64,000 bases of DNA from Actinomadura luzonensis (GTDB taxonomy: Bacteria; Actinomycetota; Actinomycetes; Streptosporangiales; Streptosporangiaceae), in assembly GCF_022664455.2 (NCBI RefSeq), contig NZ_JAKRKC020000001.1:5895001-5959000 (forward strand), given 5' to 3'. The stretch's first letter is position 1; each line of letters begins with the position of its first letter. Shown one piece after another: positions 51,487 through 60,079 of the stretch. The position numbers were made by a program, and so were the translations under genes. The notes below the pieces were generated by a model. It saw only the letters and a program-made list of their open reading frames with translations. It searched no databases and was not told where the DNA came from.

Positions 51487-52198
51487 GTCGGGCCGCGAGG
51501 GCGGCGCCGATGATGCCCGCCTCGTTCTGCAGCCCGGCCGGGACCACGGGCGTGCGCAGCGTGATGTGCGGCAGGAACTTGTCCGCCTTCTTGCTCGCTC
51601 CCCCGCCGATCACGATGAGCGAGGGCGAGAACAACATCTCGACGTGCTCCAGGTACTCCTGGACCCGCTCGGCCCACTTCTCCCAGCTCAGGTCGTGCTC
51701 CTCGCGCGCCCGCGCGGAGGCCCGGTGCTCGGCGTCCTTGCCGTGCAGCTCCAGGTGCCCCAGCTCGGTGTTGGGCACCAGCTCGCCGGCCCGGAACAGG
51801 GCGCTGCCGATGCCCGTGCCGAAGGTCAGCATCAGCACCGTGCCGCGCTCGTCGCGCCCGTGGCCGAACTCCATCTCGGCCACGCCGGCCGCGTCGGCGT
51901 CGTTGAGCACGGTCGCGCCGCCGAACAGCGCGGCCGCGTCGACCCCGATCCACGACCGGTCGACGTTGGCCGCCGTGCGCACCACGCCGTCCATGACCAC
52001 GCCGGGGAAGGTCACCCCGACCGGACCGTTCCACCCGAAATGCCGCTGGATCTCGGCGACGGCCGCCGCCACCGCCTCCGGCCCGGACGGCTCGGGCGTG
52101 GGGATCCGCAGGCGCTCGTCGATCAGTTTGCCGGCCTCGGTGTCGACGGGGGCGCCCTTGATCCCCGAACCACCGATGTCGATGCCCAACACGTTCAT
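51482..52198 (-). CDS. ppgK: Polyphosphate glucokinase
   Basis: 238 residues. ROK-family kinase with the phosphate-binding DIGGSGIKGA (about 7-16), TFPGVVMDG, catalytic NDADAAGVAEM (about 100-110) and FGTGIGSAL (about 126-134), matching actinobacterial PPGK closely, including the EKWAERVQEYLEH region. It phosphorylates glucose with polyphosphate or ATP. Its ATG is at 52198, divergent from the TIGR03118 gene; three copies of a 14-bp repeat surround its stop. Confidence 0.95.
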   Translation of the reverse strand: MNVLGIDIGGSGIKGAPVDTEAGKLIDERLRIPTPEPSGPEAVAAAVAEIQRHFGWNGPVGVTFPGVVMDGVVRTAANVDRSWIGVDAAALFGGATVLNDADAAGVAEMEFGHGRDERGTVLMLTFGTGIGSALFRAGELVPNTELGHLELHGKDAEHRASARAREEHDLSWEKWAERVQEYLEHVEMLFSPSLIVIGGGASKKADKFLPHITLRTPVVPAGLQNEAGIIGAALAARP

Positions 52199-52322
52199 GC
52201 TTGTCCTTTCCCCGCCTGACGCGGCCCAAATTCGCCAGACGATTTTTCCTCACGGCGGAACCTGAACCTGCCTTCGCCCATCCGCGTACCTCCCGTCACA
52301 AGCGCTAACTAGGAGGCAACGG

Positions 52323-53474
52323 ATGCGGCCACGCATCATCACACTCTGCGCTGTTGCGGTCGTCATGGGAGCGACTCTCACCACTCCCGCACACGCCACC
52401 ACCAGGACTCGTTTCGACGTCATCAACCTTGTGTCGGACGTCCAGGGCAAAGCCCCGGTCACCGACGCCAAGGTCGTCAACCCGTGGGGCCTGGCCATGG
52501 GCAAGACTCTGTGGGTCTCCAACACGGGCACCGGCACCGCCACGGTCTACTCCGGCACCGGCAAGAAGGAGCAGACCGAGGTGTGGATCCCGGGCGGAGC
52601 ACCCACCGGCCAGGTCTTCAACCCCGGCGACGGCTTCACCGTCAAGGGCAAGCCCGCCACGTTCATCTTCTCCAGCCCGAGCGGCGCCATCACCGGCTGG
52701 AACGCCGAGGTGGACCCGAAGAACGCGATCATCGCGGCGTTCACCCGGGGCGCCGACTACAAGGGGCTGGAGCTCGTCCAGACCGAGGACGACGCGTACC
52801 TGCTGGCCGCCGACTTCGCGAGCGGCCGCATCCACGCCTTCGACCAGGACTTCCAGCGCATCGAGCTGTCGCGCTGGCAGTTCCGCGACCGGGCCGTGCC
52901 GAGCAGCTACCACGCCTACAACGTGGCCGTCGCGAACGGCAGCGTCTGGGTGTCGTACGCGCTGCGCGACCCGTCCACCGGCAAGCCGGTCTTCGGCAAC
53001 GGCAAGGGCTTCGTCAGCCGCTTCAACGCCTCCGGCCGCCTCACCGGCCGCATCTCCCGGGTCGGGCTCAACGCCCCCTGGGGCATCACCGCCGCCCCCA
53101 GGGGCTGGGGCCAGTACGCCGGCGCGCTGCTGATCGGCAACTTCGGCGACGGCACCGTGCACGCGTACAAGCACAACCGCCACCTGGGCGCGCTGACCAC
53201 GGCCGACGGCCGGCGGATCGTGCTGCCGGGCCTGTGGGACCTGGAGCCGGGCACCGCGGCCACCGGCGGCGAGAACTCCCTGTGGTTCTCCGCCGGCATC
53301 GACGGCACCAAGCACGGCCTGATCGGCATCATCGCGCCGCAGGGCACCAAGCCGACCTCCACCGGCGCGGCGGGCACCCCGTCCGCCACCCCGTCGCACC
53401 ACCCGTCGGGGCACCGGTCGAGCGCCCCGGCCACCACCTCGCCGTCCTCCCAGAATCCGTACGGCGGGTACTAG
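52323..53474 (+). CDS. Secreted TIGR03118-family protein (beta-propeller-like)
   Basis: 383 residues. A signal peptide (IITLCAVAVVMGATLTTPAHA) precedes a TIGR03118 domain: NLVSDVQGKAPVTDAKVVNP and WGLA near the start, FIFSSPSGAITGWN, RIHAFDQDF, NAPWGITAAP and the family ending ENSLWFSAGI then HGLIGIIAP. Repeated blades suggest a beta-propeller. The tail (about 345-383) is Ser/Thr/Pro-rich. Function unknown. AGGAGG precedes the ATG. Two hairpins follow the stop. Confidence 0.9.
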   Translation: MRPRIITLCAVAVVMGATLTTPAHATTRTRFDVINLVSDVQGKAPVTDAKVVNPWGLAMGKTLWVSNTGTGTATVYSGTGKKEQTEVWIPGGAPTGQVFNPGDGFTVKGKPATFIFSSPSGAITGWNAEVDPKNAIIAAFTRGADYKGLELVQTEDDAYLLAADFASGRIHAFDQDFQRIELSRWQFRDRAVPSSYHAYNVAVANGSVWVSYALRDPSTGKPVFGNGKGFVSRFNASGRLTGRISRVGLNAPWGITAAPRGWGQYAGALLIGNFGDGTVHAYKHNRHLGALTTADGRRIVLPGLWDLEPGTAATGGENSLWFSAGIDGTKHGLIGIIAPQGTKPTSTGAAGTPSATPSHHPSGHRSSAPATTSPSSQNPYGGY

Positions 53475-53489
53475 GCCGGCGCTCTCGCG

Positions 53490-53547
53490 CCGCCGTCCCC
53501 GGCCAGGCGAGGAGCGCAGCTCGCCGACAGCGCGCCGGGGACGGCGG
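53490..53547. terminator. Hairpin 1 after the TIGR03118 gene
   Basis: CCGCCGTCCCCGGC (53490-53503) is perfectly complementary to 53534-53547 over a 30-nt loop that can itself fold (GCGAGGAGCGCAGCTCGC). Confidence 0.7.
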
Positions 53548-53553
53548 TCCTGC

Positions 53554-53595
53554 GTCGTTTCCGGCGCGGCCGGCGCGAGCCGCGCCGGAAACGAC
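53554..53595. terminator. Hairpin 2 after the TIGR03118 gene, 17-bp stem
   Basis: GTCGTTTCCGGCGCGGC (53554-53570) pairs perfectly with 53579-53595 over an 8-nt loop. It is among the strongest hairpins in the window and lies just before the TenA-like gene, so it probably insulates that gene. Confidence 0.8.
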
Positions 53596-53639
53596 CCCCG
53601 TCCCCGCTCCCCGGTACGGTGCTCGGTACGGTGCTGATC

Positions 53640-54299
53640 GTGACGAGCGGATTCAGCGAGTGGCTGCGGGAGCGGTCCGAGCCCGACTGGACGGCGGTGG
53701 TGACCCACCCGTTCGCCGAGGCGATCACGACGGGCGCCGTCCCCGACGCCGCGCTGCGGCGTTACCTGGAGCAGGACTTCCGGTTCGTCGACTCCTTCAC
53801 CGCCCTGCTCGGCGCCGCCGTGGCGAGCGCCGACACCTTCGAGGCCCGGGTGCCCTACGGCCGGTTCCTCGGCCAGGTGGCCACCACGGAGGAGAAGACG
53901 TACTTCCACCGGGCGCTGGCCGAGCTGGGCGGCCGGCTGGACGCGCCGCCCGAGCCGGTCACCGCGGCCTTCCGGCGGCTCATGGACGAGGTCCGGGCCC
54001 GCCAGGACTACCTGCTGATCGCCGCGGTGCTGTGCGTGGCCGAGTGGTGCTACCTCGGCTGGGCCTCGCGGGCCGGGGAGCCGCTGCCGGAGCGGTTCGT
54101 CCACCGGGAGTGGATCGAGCTGCACGAGGGCGCGGAGTTCCGCGCCTGGGTGGCGTTCCTGCGGGGCGAGCTCGACCGGCTGGGCGCGGGTCTCGGCGAG
54201 GCGCGCCGCGAGGAGGTGCTGGGCGTCTTCCGCCGGGCGGTCGAGCTGGAGCGGGCGTTCTTCGACGCGTTCTGGCCCGCCGGGACCGGCGACGGCTAG
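53640..54299 (+). CDS. TenA-family protein (thiaminase II / haem-oxygenase-like fold)
   Basis: 219 residues, all helical, with the TenA pattern: HPFAEAITTGAVPDAALRRY then LEQDFRFVDSF (about 21-50), and ATTEEKTYFHRAL, AVLCVAEWCYLGWA (about 123-136) and HREWIELHEGAEFRAWV. The usual catalytic Cys of thiaminase II corresponds to the CVAEWCYLGWA segment. It may salvage thiamin pyrimidine; no thiamin gene is nearby. GTG 53640 is chosen among three in-frame GTGs (53619, 53631, 53640); none has a good ribosome site. Its stop abuts that of the HAD gene. Confidence 0.82.
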   Translation: MTSGFSEWLRERSEPDWTAVVTHPFAEAITTGAVPDAALRRYLEQDFRFVDSFTALLGAAVASADTFEARVPYGRFLGQVATTEEKTYFHRALAELGGRLDAPPEPVTAAFRRLMDEVRARQDYLLIAAVLCVAEWCYLGWASRAGEPLPERFVHREWIELHEGAEFRAWVAFLRGELDRLGAGLGEARREEVLGVFRRAVELERAFFDAFWPAGTGDG

Positions 54300-54899
54300 C
54301 TAGCCGAGCACGGCCGCGAGGTCGGCCGCGGTGCGGAAGTGCACGCCGGTCATGCCGAGGGCGCGGGCCGCCTCGACGTTGGGCAGCCGGTCGTCGACGA
54401 ACAGGCAGCGCTCCGGGGGCACGCCGGCCCGCTCGGCGGCGATCTCGTAGATGCGCGGGTCGGGCTTGGCCACCCGCACCCGGTGGCTGCTGACCAGGTC
54501 GTCGGCGAAGTAGCGCAGGCCCAGGCGGTCGAGGTGCTCCTCCACGGTGTCCATGGCGTTGGTCACGAGGATCACCGGGACGTGCCGCTGCGCGGCCGCG
54601 AGCAGCGCCCTGACCTCCTCGTCGACGAAGAACGGCACCTCCATGAACTCGGCGACCGCCCGCCGGGCCGCCTCTCCCCCGCCGAGCGCCGCGACGATCG
54701 ACTCCGCCCACTCGGCCTCGGTGGCCTGCCCGAGCGTGGGCGGCCCGATCAGCGCGGGATCGAAGGCGACCTTGCGCAGCGGCAGCCCGTAACGGGCCTC
54801 GATGTCGGCCTGGACGGCGTGGTCGAACTGGCGCAGCACGCCGTCGAGATCGGACAGAACCGCGGCGAAAGGGATCGCAGAGGGGATCACAGCCCTCAT
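54300..54899 (-). CDS. HAD-family hydrolase
   Basis: 199 residues. Motif I VLSDLDGVLRQFD (DxDGV, both catalytic Asp present), motif II VILVTNAMD, motif III AKPDPRIYE, motif IV LFVDDRLPNVEAA. A small phosphatase of the DUF/HAD-IA type. The ATG at 54899 or a GTG 9 bp later (54890) could start it. The stop codons of this gene and the TenA-like gene form a CTAGCTAG stretch. Confidence 0.88.
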   Translation of the reverse strand: MRAVIPSAIPFAAVLSDLDGVLRQFDHAVQADIEARYGLPLRKVAFDPALIGPPTLGQATEAEWAESIVAALGGGEAARRAVAEFMEVPFFVDEEVRALLAAAQRHVPVILVTNAMDTVEEHLDRLGLRYFADDLVSSHRVRVAKPDPRIYEIAAERAGVPPERCLFVDDRLPNVEAARALGMTGVHFRTAADLAAVLG

Positions 54900-54998
54900 T
54901 GTCGCAGCTCGCCGCATTTCCCGTACCACCGGAAGGTGCCCGGGCGACCGGCGGCACTACCATCTCCGAGACAGGATTCGGTATCGGAACGGTAGGGC

Positions 54999-55817
54999 AT
55001 GAACGATCACCGGCTGCCACGTGAGCTGTGCCGGCTGTTCCCCGACGGCGGCAGGGGGCGCAGCCTCGGCGCGCCGCTGCCTCCGGGCGACCTGGTCTGG
55101 CCCGACCCCGGCTACACCGGTCAGGGCCGCCCGATCCTGCCCGCGTTCTGGATGAGCGACGAGCCGGCCACCGCCGAGACCTGGGCGCTGATGCGCGCGT
55201 GGCATCCGCACAGCGGCCTGTGGCCGCTGCTGCTGGACGAGTCCGCGCAGCCCTGGGCGGTGGGCCAGGTCATGCCGGACGATCCCCGCCAGATCGACCA
55301 TTTCACCGCCGAGGGCTTCATGGCCGAGGTGTGGCAGGAGTGGGTGGCGCAGATGCCGTCGGACGCGCTGGACGAGCTGGAGCCGTTCGGCGCGATCTGC
55401 CCGGGCCCGGCCCCTCCCGGGGCGCTCAAGGCCGACCCGGAGGCGGTCGCCGAGTGGTACGCCGGCCGGCTCGCCGAGAAGAGCATGCCGCTCGGCCTGG
55501 TCGCCGCGCCGCGGGGCGCCGACGCGCTGGCCGTGATGGGCTGGCAGGGGGCGCTGCACCACAACGAGTGGATGGTGCCCATGGCGGCGGTGGTGCGGAG
55601 CTGGGAGGAGCGCTTCGGCGCCCGGGTGGTGGCCGTCGGGTTCAACACGCTGGAGCTGAGCGTGGCGGCCCCGCCGGTGGACCCCGAGCACGCGCTGCAC
55701 GTGGCGGCCGAGCACTGGACGTTCTGCCCGGACAACGTCGTGCAGGGGCCGGGCGACCTCCAGGGGTACGCCGAGCAGATCATCGGCGGGCACTCCTGGT
55801 CGTTCTGGTGGGACTGA
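54999..55817 (+). CDS. DUF4253 domain protein
   Basis: 272 residues. The C-terminal half shows the DUF4253 pattern: WQGALHHNEWMVPMAAVVRS, WEERFGARVVAVGFNTLELSV, and the ending AEQIIGGHSWSFWWD. The N-terminal half has alternating loops rich in Trp and Pro. The function of this actinobacterial family is unknown. Not clearly part of an operon. Confidence 0.85.
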   Translation: MNDHRLPRELCRLFPDGGRGRSLGAPLPPGDLVWPDPGYTGQGRPILPAFWMSDEPATAETWALMRAWHPHSGLWPLLLDESAQPWAVGQVMPDDPRQIDHFTAEGFMAEVWQEWVAQMPSDALDELEPFGAICPGPAPPGALKADPEAVAEWYAGRLAEKSMPLGLVAAPRGADALAVMGWQGALHHNEWMVPMAAVVRSWEERFGARVVAVGFNTLELSVAAPPVDPEHALHVAAEHWTFCPDNVVQGPGDLQGYAEQIIGGHSWSFWWD

Positions 55818-55842
55818 CCCGGCCCGGCGCGTCGCCGGCGGC

Positions 55843-56676
55843 TCACGGCACGCGCGCCACGGCGCCGTAGGTGCCCAAGGCGCGCGGCTCCTCCAGGCAG
55901 GCGGCCTCGCGGCCGTCGGGCCGCCACTCCGGGACCCACACCAGCCCCGGATCGACCAGCTCCAGGCCGTCCAGCAACGCCGCCACCTCCTCCCTGGCGC
56001 GGATCGCGTGACCGGGCAGCGTCATCGCCAGCAGGTCGTGGATGGCGGGCACCAGCTCCGGCGGCACCCCGTCGAAGGTGGTCTGGAGCAGCGACAGGTA
56101 GCTGCCCTCCGGCACCGCCTGCCGGAGGCGTTTGACGACGTAGTGGAAGTACTCGTCGTCGTTGAGGCTGTGGGTGGACACCAGCAGCACGGCCACCGGC
56201 CGGTCCCAGTCGAGGAACGTGCGCACGACCCGGTCGTCGAGGACGTCGTCGATCTCGCGCACGTCGCCCTCGACGACGCGGACGAGGTCGGTGACGGGCT
56301 CGATGGTCGCCCGTGCCCCGGCCAGCACCATGGGGTCGTGCTCCACGTAGACGACCCGGGGCCGGCCGCCCGCGAGCGCGTCGCGGGCCACGTCGTGCAG
56401 CTGCCGGCCGGCGGGCAGCCCGCTGGGCACGCCGCTGCCGACGATCAGGAACTGCTCCACGCCGGCGCCGGCCAGGTGACGCACCACGCGGCACACGTAC
56501 TGGAGCACGGCCCGCGCGGCCGTGGTGGTGATGGGGGCGGCCAGATCATAACGGCGCACCGCGTCCCGGTCGGCCACGAAATGGTTCTTCCCACCCGCCG
56601 CGGCGTCGAGGACACGGGTGGCACTCGCTCGGGTCATCTCCAGCTTCGCCAGGTTTCGGATGGCACGCTGACGCAT
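55843..56676 (-). CDS. SAM-dependent methyltransferase, DUF574/Methyltransf_19 family
   Basis: 277 residues. Family marks: NHFVADRDAV and YDLAAPITTTAARAV near the N terminus, FLIVGSGVPSG (SAM motif I variant), VVYVEHDPMVLAGARA (about 118-133) and the RPVAVLLVSTHSL strand. This expanded actinomycete family has unknown substrates. It lies downstream of the HTH-DUF5753 gene, with a 156-bp AT-rich gap. Confidence 0.9.
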   Translation of the reverse strand: MRQRAIRNLAKLEMTRASATRVLDAAAGGKNHFVADRDAVRRYDLAAPITTTAARAVLQYVCRVVRHLAGAGVEQFLIVGSGVPSGLPAGRQLHDVARDALAGGRPRVVYVEHDPMVLAGARATIEPVTDLVRVVEGDVREIDDVLDDRVVRTFLDWDRPVAVLLVSTHSLNDDEYFHYVVKRLRQAVPEGSYLSLLQTTFDGVPPELVPAIHDLLAMTLPGHAIRAREEVAALLDGLELVDPGLVWVPEWRPDGREAACLEEPRALGTYGAVARVP

Positions 56677-56832
56677 TGAGTGTTGCCCCTTTCCCCTCGC
56701 CCACTATCTCGGGAAAAGTTGATCCTTTCGGACCCCACTCGATGACCCAGACCATATGATCCTCGCCGCCGAGAAGAACACAACACGAAATGCCATTGGT
56801 TTTGGGTATAACTGGCTAACCGCCAGAAAAGA

Positions 56833-58089
56833 TCACTTACCGAGCGCGCGCGAGAGCCGCTCGCAGTGCGAGCTGAGCAGCTCGACGGTCTCCTCGCGGG
56901 TGGTCGTCGTCACCGACAGCTTCGTGAACGCCTGGTGATAGGCCTCCACCGCGCCGGTGTCGGTGACCAGCTCGTCGCTCTCGACGCCGTGCGCGCAGGC
57001 GATGTCGGGCTCGAACGCCTCGGCGAAGCGCCACAGCGTGAAGGGGCCGGTGCGCGGCACGTACGCGGGGTCGTCCATCGGCACCACGTGCAGCGAGACG
57101 TTGGGCCGCTTGGCGTGGTCCATCAGCATCTCGAGCTGGCGGAGCTGGACGTGCCGGCCGACGATCGAGCGCATGAGCACGCTCTCGTCGAGGATCGCCC
57201 ACAACACGATGCCGCTGTCGCGGCTCAGCGCCTCCTGCCGGGCCATGACCAGGGCCAGCGCCTCCTCGACCGTGGGCTGGCCGAGCGTGGCCGGGCCCAT
57301 CACGGTGATCGCGGCGCGGGCGTACTCCTCGGTCTGCAGCAACGGCGGCACGAACTGCGGGTGGAAGGTGCGGATCAGCGTCGCCCGCCGCTCCAGCGCG
57401 TAGGTGGTGGCCAGCCAGACCGGGATGGAGTGGGCGTCGTACCAGGCGGCCTCGCGTTCGCCGCGGGCCAGCGACAGGACGTACTCGCGGACGGGCGGCG
57501 AGGCGACGCCGAAGAGGGTGAGCAGGCGCTCCACGGTGATCGGCGGAGGGGCGATGCGGCCCTCCTCGATGGCGGGGATCGCGGCCGCGCCCCTGCCGAT
57601 CGCGGTCTCGACCTGCTCGACCGACAGCTCGGCGGCCAGGCGCAGGCCGTGCAGGCGGCGGCCGAGCGCGCGGCGCTGCGGCCCGCTCAGCGGGGCGGCG
57701 GCCTCGGGGATGCCGTCGGCGGGCTCGGGCTCCTCGGGCAGGCCCTCGGCCTTGCGGGCCATCTCGACCACGCTGCGCAGCACGGCGAGCGACGCCTCGG
57801 ACAGGCCGGAGGCCGACAGGCCGAGCGTGGCGGCGCGGAGCTGGAGGTCCTCGACCGCGCCCGACTCCAGGTGGTCGTCGCCGACCAGCCAGCCGACGCT
57901 CACCTGGAGGCAGGCGGCCAGCGCCCGCAGCACCTGGAGCGTCGGGTTGGTCTGCTTGCCCGTACGGAGCTGGCTGACGTAGGCGCGGGTGATGGGGATG
58001 CCCGCCTCCGTCAGGGCGGAGGCGACCTGCGCGCCGGTGAATCCGCGCTTGGTCAGCGCGAGATCGAGCCGCTCGGCGAAGTTCGCCAC
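56833..58089 (-). CDS. Regulator with two HTH domains and a DUF5753 domain
   Basis: 418 residues. First HTH: FAERLDLALTKRGFTGAQVA with AYVSQLRTGKQTNP (about 3-55), similar to XRE-type domains that lack a classical partner; second: LGRRLHGLRLAAELSVEQV with IEEGRIAPPPITVERLL (about 140-195). Then the DUF5753 sensor-like domain (about 205-405) with PQFVPPLLQTEEYARAAI and LHVVPMDDPAYVP. HTH-DUF5753 proteins are abundant in actinomycetes and often pair with small DUF397 proteins; none is adjacent here. It starts at GTG 58089 with AGGAGG upstream. Confidence 0.9.
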   Translation of the reverse strand: MANFAERLDLALTKRGFTGAQVASALTEAGIPITRAYVSQLRTGKQTNPTLQVLRALAACLQVSVGWLVGDDHLESGAVEDLQLRAATLGLSASGLSEASLAVLRSVVEMARKAEGLPEEPEPADGIPEAAAPLSGPQRRALGRRLHGLRLAAELSVEQVETAIGRGAAAIPAIEEGRIAPPPITVERLLTLFGVASPPVREYVLSLARGEREAAWYDAHSIPVWLATTYALERRATLIRTFHPQFVPPLLQTEEYARAAITVMGPATLGQPTVEEALALVMARQEALSRDSGIVLWAILDESVLMRSIVGRHVQLRQLEMLMDHAKRPNVSLHVVPMDDPAYVPRTGPFTLWRFAEAFEPDIACAHGVESDELVTDTGAVEAYHQAFTKLSVTTTTREETVELLSSHCERLSRALGK

Positions 58090-58199
58090 GGCACACCTCC
58101 TACTGCCCGTGAACTTTTCCAGCGTAAGGGACGCGGGGCGTGGTGTCCCCTGCCATGCGGGCAAGCTCTGCCCCGCGGGTGGGTATCAACTTATGCGGA

Positions 58200-58238
58200 A
58201 ACTGTCAGTTGACATAGCCCCTCCCGGAAGCAGACTAT
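58200..58238 (+). promoter_or_regulatory. Promoter with overlapping palindrome
   Basis: A consensus -35 TTGACA (58209-58214) is followed after 18 bp by GACTAT (58233-58238). AACTGTCAGTT (58200-58210) is a perfect palindrome overlapping the -35. It reads toward the unknown gene at 58313 and lies between it and the HTH-DUF5753 gene, which may bind there. Confidence 0.55.
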
Positions 58239-58312
58239 CGGAGCACGTGGTAAGTGAGGCTTAACAGCCGGAAGATTCTGGAGAGAGTACCCCGACGAGG
58301 AGGTGGCCGGCC

Positions 58313-59131
58313 GTGACCATGGAAGCTCCGGGTGGTTCCTGGTTCCAGGACGATTCGGTCCCCTCGGCACAGGAGCGGGTGGTACAACGCCTCTGCGTCC
58401 GGGTGGCCGGAGCCGGCGTGCGCGTCGCGGGCCTGCCGCTCGGCGGGGTCCAGGTCTGGCTCGACGACCCCGGCGACCGCTGGCGCCACTACCACCGGAT
58501 GGCCCGCGAGCTGCGGCTGGCCGGCTGGCACACGGAGACCGGGCCCGACCGGCTGCTGCTGCTCGGATGGAGCTCGGTCTGCCTGAGCCACCGCGCCAGG
58601 ATGCTCGGCGCGGCCCTCACGGGACGGCTGGCCGACTTCGACCGCACGGCGTTCACCGCCGTGATGGCCGCCACCCGGCTGCTGCACGAGGGCTTCCCGG
58701 CCCAGGACCTCGCCGCCGAGGTGGAGGCGCGCTGCCGCCGCCTGCTGCGCTGGCCCGACCGGCTGGACGACCTCGACGGCCTGCAACGCACGTCCTCGCT
58801 GGAGCCGATGCGGCTCCGCCTGGCCCAGGTGGCCGGGCTGGAGGCCAAGGTCGGCCGGCGCTGCGCCGCGCACCTGGCGCTCGCGGCCAAGGTCGCCCGG
58901 ATGGTGGCGGGCGGCGCGATGCCGGCCCCCGCCCGCCGGCCCGAGCCGAGGACGGCCGGCCGCGCCGGCCTCACCGAACCCAGGACGGGCGGGCGGCCCG
59001 ACCTGACCGAACCCAGGACGGGCGGGCGGCCCGGCCTGACCGAGCGCATGGTCTGCGCCAGCGTGCCGAACCTGGCGCTCGGCTCCACCACGAGCCGGGC
59101 GAGCGCCACGGGCGCGGTGACCGCGCGATGA
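58313..59131 (+). CDS. Unknown protein with a repeat-rich tail
   Basis: 272 residues. The first 205 look globular and helical (VQVWLDDPGDRWRHYHRMA, LAGWHTETGPDRLLLLGW, CLSHRARMLGAALTGRL) with no recognisable domain. Residues about 210-242 are a 33-bp repeat giving EPRT(A/G)GR units. The GTG 58313 has GAGGAGG 11 bp upstream; ATG 58319 is an alternative. It is divergent from the DUF5753 regulator and may be its target. Function not assigned. Confidence 0.65.
   Translation: MTMEAPGGSWFQDDSVPSAQERVVQRLCVRVAGAGVRVAGLPLGGVQVWLDDPGDRWRHYHRMARELRLAGWHTETGPDRLLLLGWSSVCLSHRARMLGAALTGRLADFDRTAFTAVMAATRLLHEGFPAQDLAAEVEARCRRLLRWPDRLDDLDGLQRTSSLEPMRLRLAQVAGLEAKVGRRCAAHLALAAKVARMVAGGAMPAPARRPEPRTAGRAGLTEPRTGGRPDLTEPRTGGRPGLTERMVCASVPNLALGSTTSRASATGAVTAR
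58941..59039. repeat. 33-bp in-frame tandem repeat, 3 copies
   Basis: Units at 58941, 58974 and 59007; the last two differ at one base. They encode 11-residue EPRTGGRP-type repeats near the 3' end of the unknown gene. Confidence 0.93.
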
Positions 59132-59829
59132 CGCTCGCCTCGCTCCACACGTACGCGCCGCCGTCCGCGAGCGGACGCCGGCCGGCCCGAACCGGCCGGC
59201 CCGGCCCGCTCGTCCCCTGGACGGGACCGGCGGCGCGCTTGGCGCTGGCCCCGGCGCTGCCCCGCCCCCCCGGCACCGTGCGGCACGTGCCCGACCTAGT
59301 CGGCGCGGTGCTGTCGGCCAGCGCGGTAGCGGCTGGCGCGCTGGCCGAATCGGGGGGTAGCGCCTGGGGTCGGCTTCGTCCGCGTCCGCCGGGGTGCGGG
59401 GGTGCTCCCCGCCCCCGGCGGCGCGCGGTGAGGACGACCGGATCAAGAACCATGCGGGACGGGATCGACTCTGGCGGGGGTCCCGTCCCGGGCGGAGGCC
59501 GCGCGAGGCGTGCCACCGCCGCCGAGGCCGCCGGCACGAGGGAGAGCCCGGGCAGGGCGGTCGGCGTGACGGGCGCCGCTGTGCTGATCGGCCGGCCGTT
59601 CGCGAACGGCCGGGAGCCCGCGCCTGCCTCCACGCCGGTGGCCGTCCTGATGGCCGCCGTTTCGCTCGCCGCCACGGCGCTGGTGCGGGTCGCCGGGGCG
59701 TCGGGCCTTGAGAGCGCACGTCGATCTCAGCGCGCGGCGGACGGAGGGCCGGCGGCACCGTGCCGGCCCTCCGCCCAAACGGCGCGCGACCGGTTCCATC
59801 AGGTCATTCGTCCAGCCATGCAGCGATAG
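59128..59829 (+). CDS. Doubtful open frame after the unknown gene, possibly decayed
   Basis: A frame starting with the ATGA overlap at 59128 stays open to 59829 (233 residues), but only the first 70 codons have the strong third-position GC of this genome; later codons do not, and the end runs through a terminator-like hairpin. Two hydrophobic stretches (LVGAVLSASAVAAGALAES, TPVAVLMAAVSLAATALVRV) could be membrane segments. It may be a real short protein with a frameshift, or no gene at all. Confidence 0.3.
   Translation: MTLASLHTYAPPSASGRRPARTGRPGPLVPWTGPAARLALAPALPRPPGTVRHVPDLVGAVLSASAVAAGALAESGGSAWGRLRPRPPGCGGAPRPRRRAVRTTGSRTMRDGIDSGGGPVPGGGRARRATAAEAAGTRESPGRAVGVTGAAVLIGRPFANGREPAPASTPVAVLMAAVSLAATALVRVAGASGLESARRSQRAADGGPAAPCRPSAQTARDRFHQVIRPAMQR
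59742..59773. terminator. Perfect 12-bp stem hairpin
   Basis: CGGAGGGCCGGC (59742-59753) pairs exactly with 59762-59773 over an 8-nt loop. It lies between the 58313 transcript unit and the small gene at 59842, as a terminator would. Confidence 0.75.
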
Positions 59830-59841
59830 ACAGGAGCGGAC

Positions 59842-60054
59842 ATGCTCGCCGACGAGATGCGCAGGTCACAACCACACGAGGTCCGCGCCGCCCGGCCAGG
59901 ACCGGCTCAGGAGGAGCCAGGGCCGGCGCGCGCCGTCCACCGGCTGCGCCGCATCCGCCAGGTGTCCGCGCGGGCCGTCACCGAGTTCGTCACCGGTGCC
60001 GACGCCGGTGCCGACGCCGGGATCGACGCCGGGATCGACGCCCGTGCGTCCTGA
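59842..60054 (+). CDS. Small protein (70 residues) ahead of the isomerase gene
   Basis: A 70-residue frame with AGGAG 8 bp before the ATG and good codon use. It is basic in the first part (MLADEMRRSQPHEVRAAR) and ends in Asp-Ala-Gly repeats from a 12-bp repeat. No family recognised. It is followed 25 bp later by the maleate-isomerase-like gene and probably shares its transcript. Confidence 0.5.
   Translation: MLADEMRRSQPHEVRAARPGPAQEEPGPARAVHRLRRIRQVSARAVTEFVTGADAGADAGIDAGIDARAS
59995..60042. repeat. 12-bp in-frame tandem repeat, 4 copies
   Basis: GGTGCCGACGCC twice, then GGGATCGACGCC twice, at the 3' end of the 70-residue gene. Confidence 0.95.
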
Positions 60055-60079
60055 ACCCGCCGCTGTTGAGGAGACCCCG

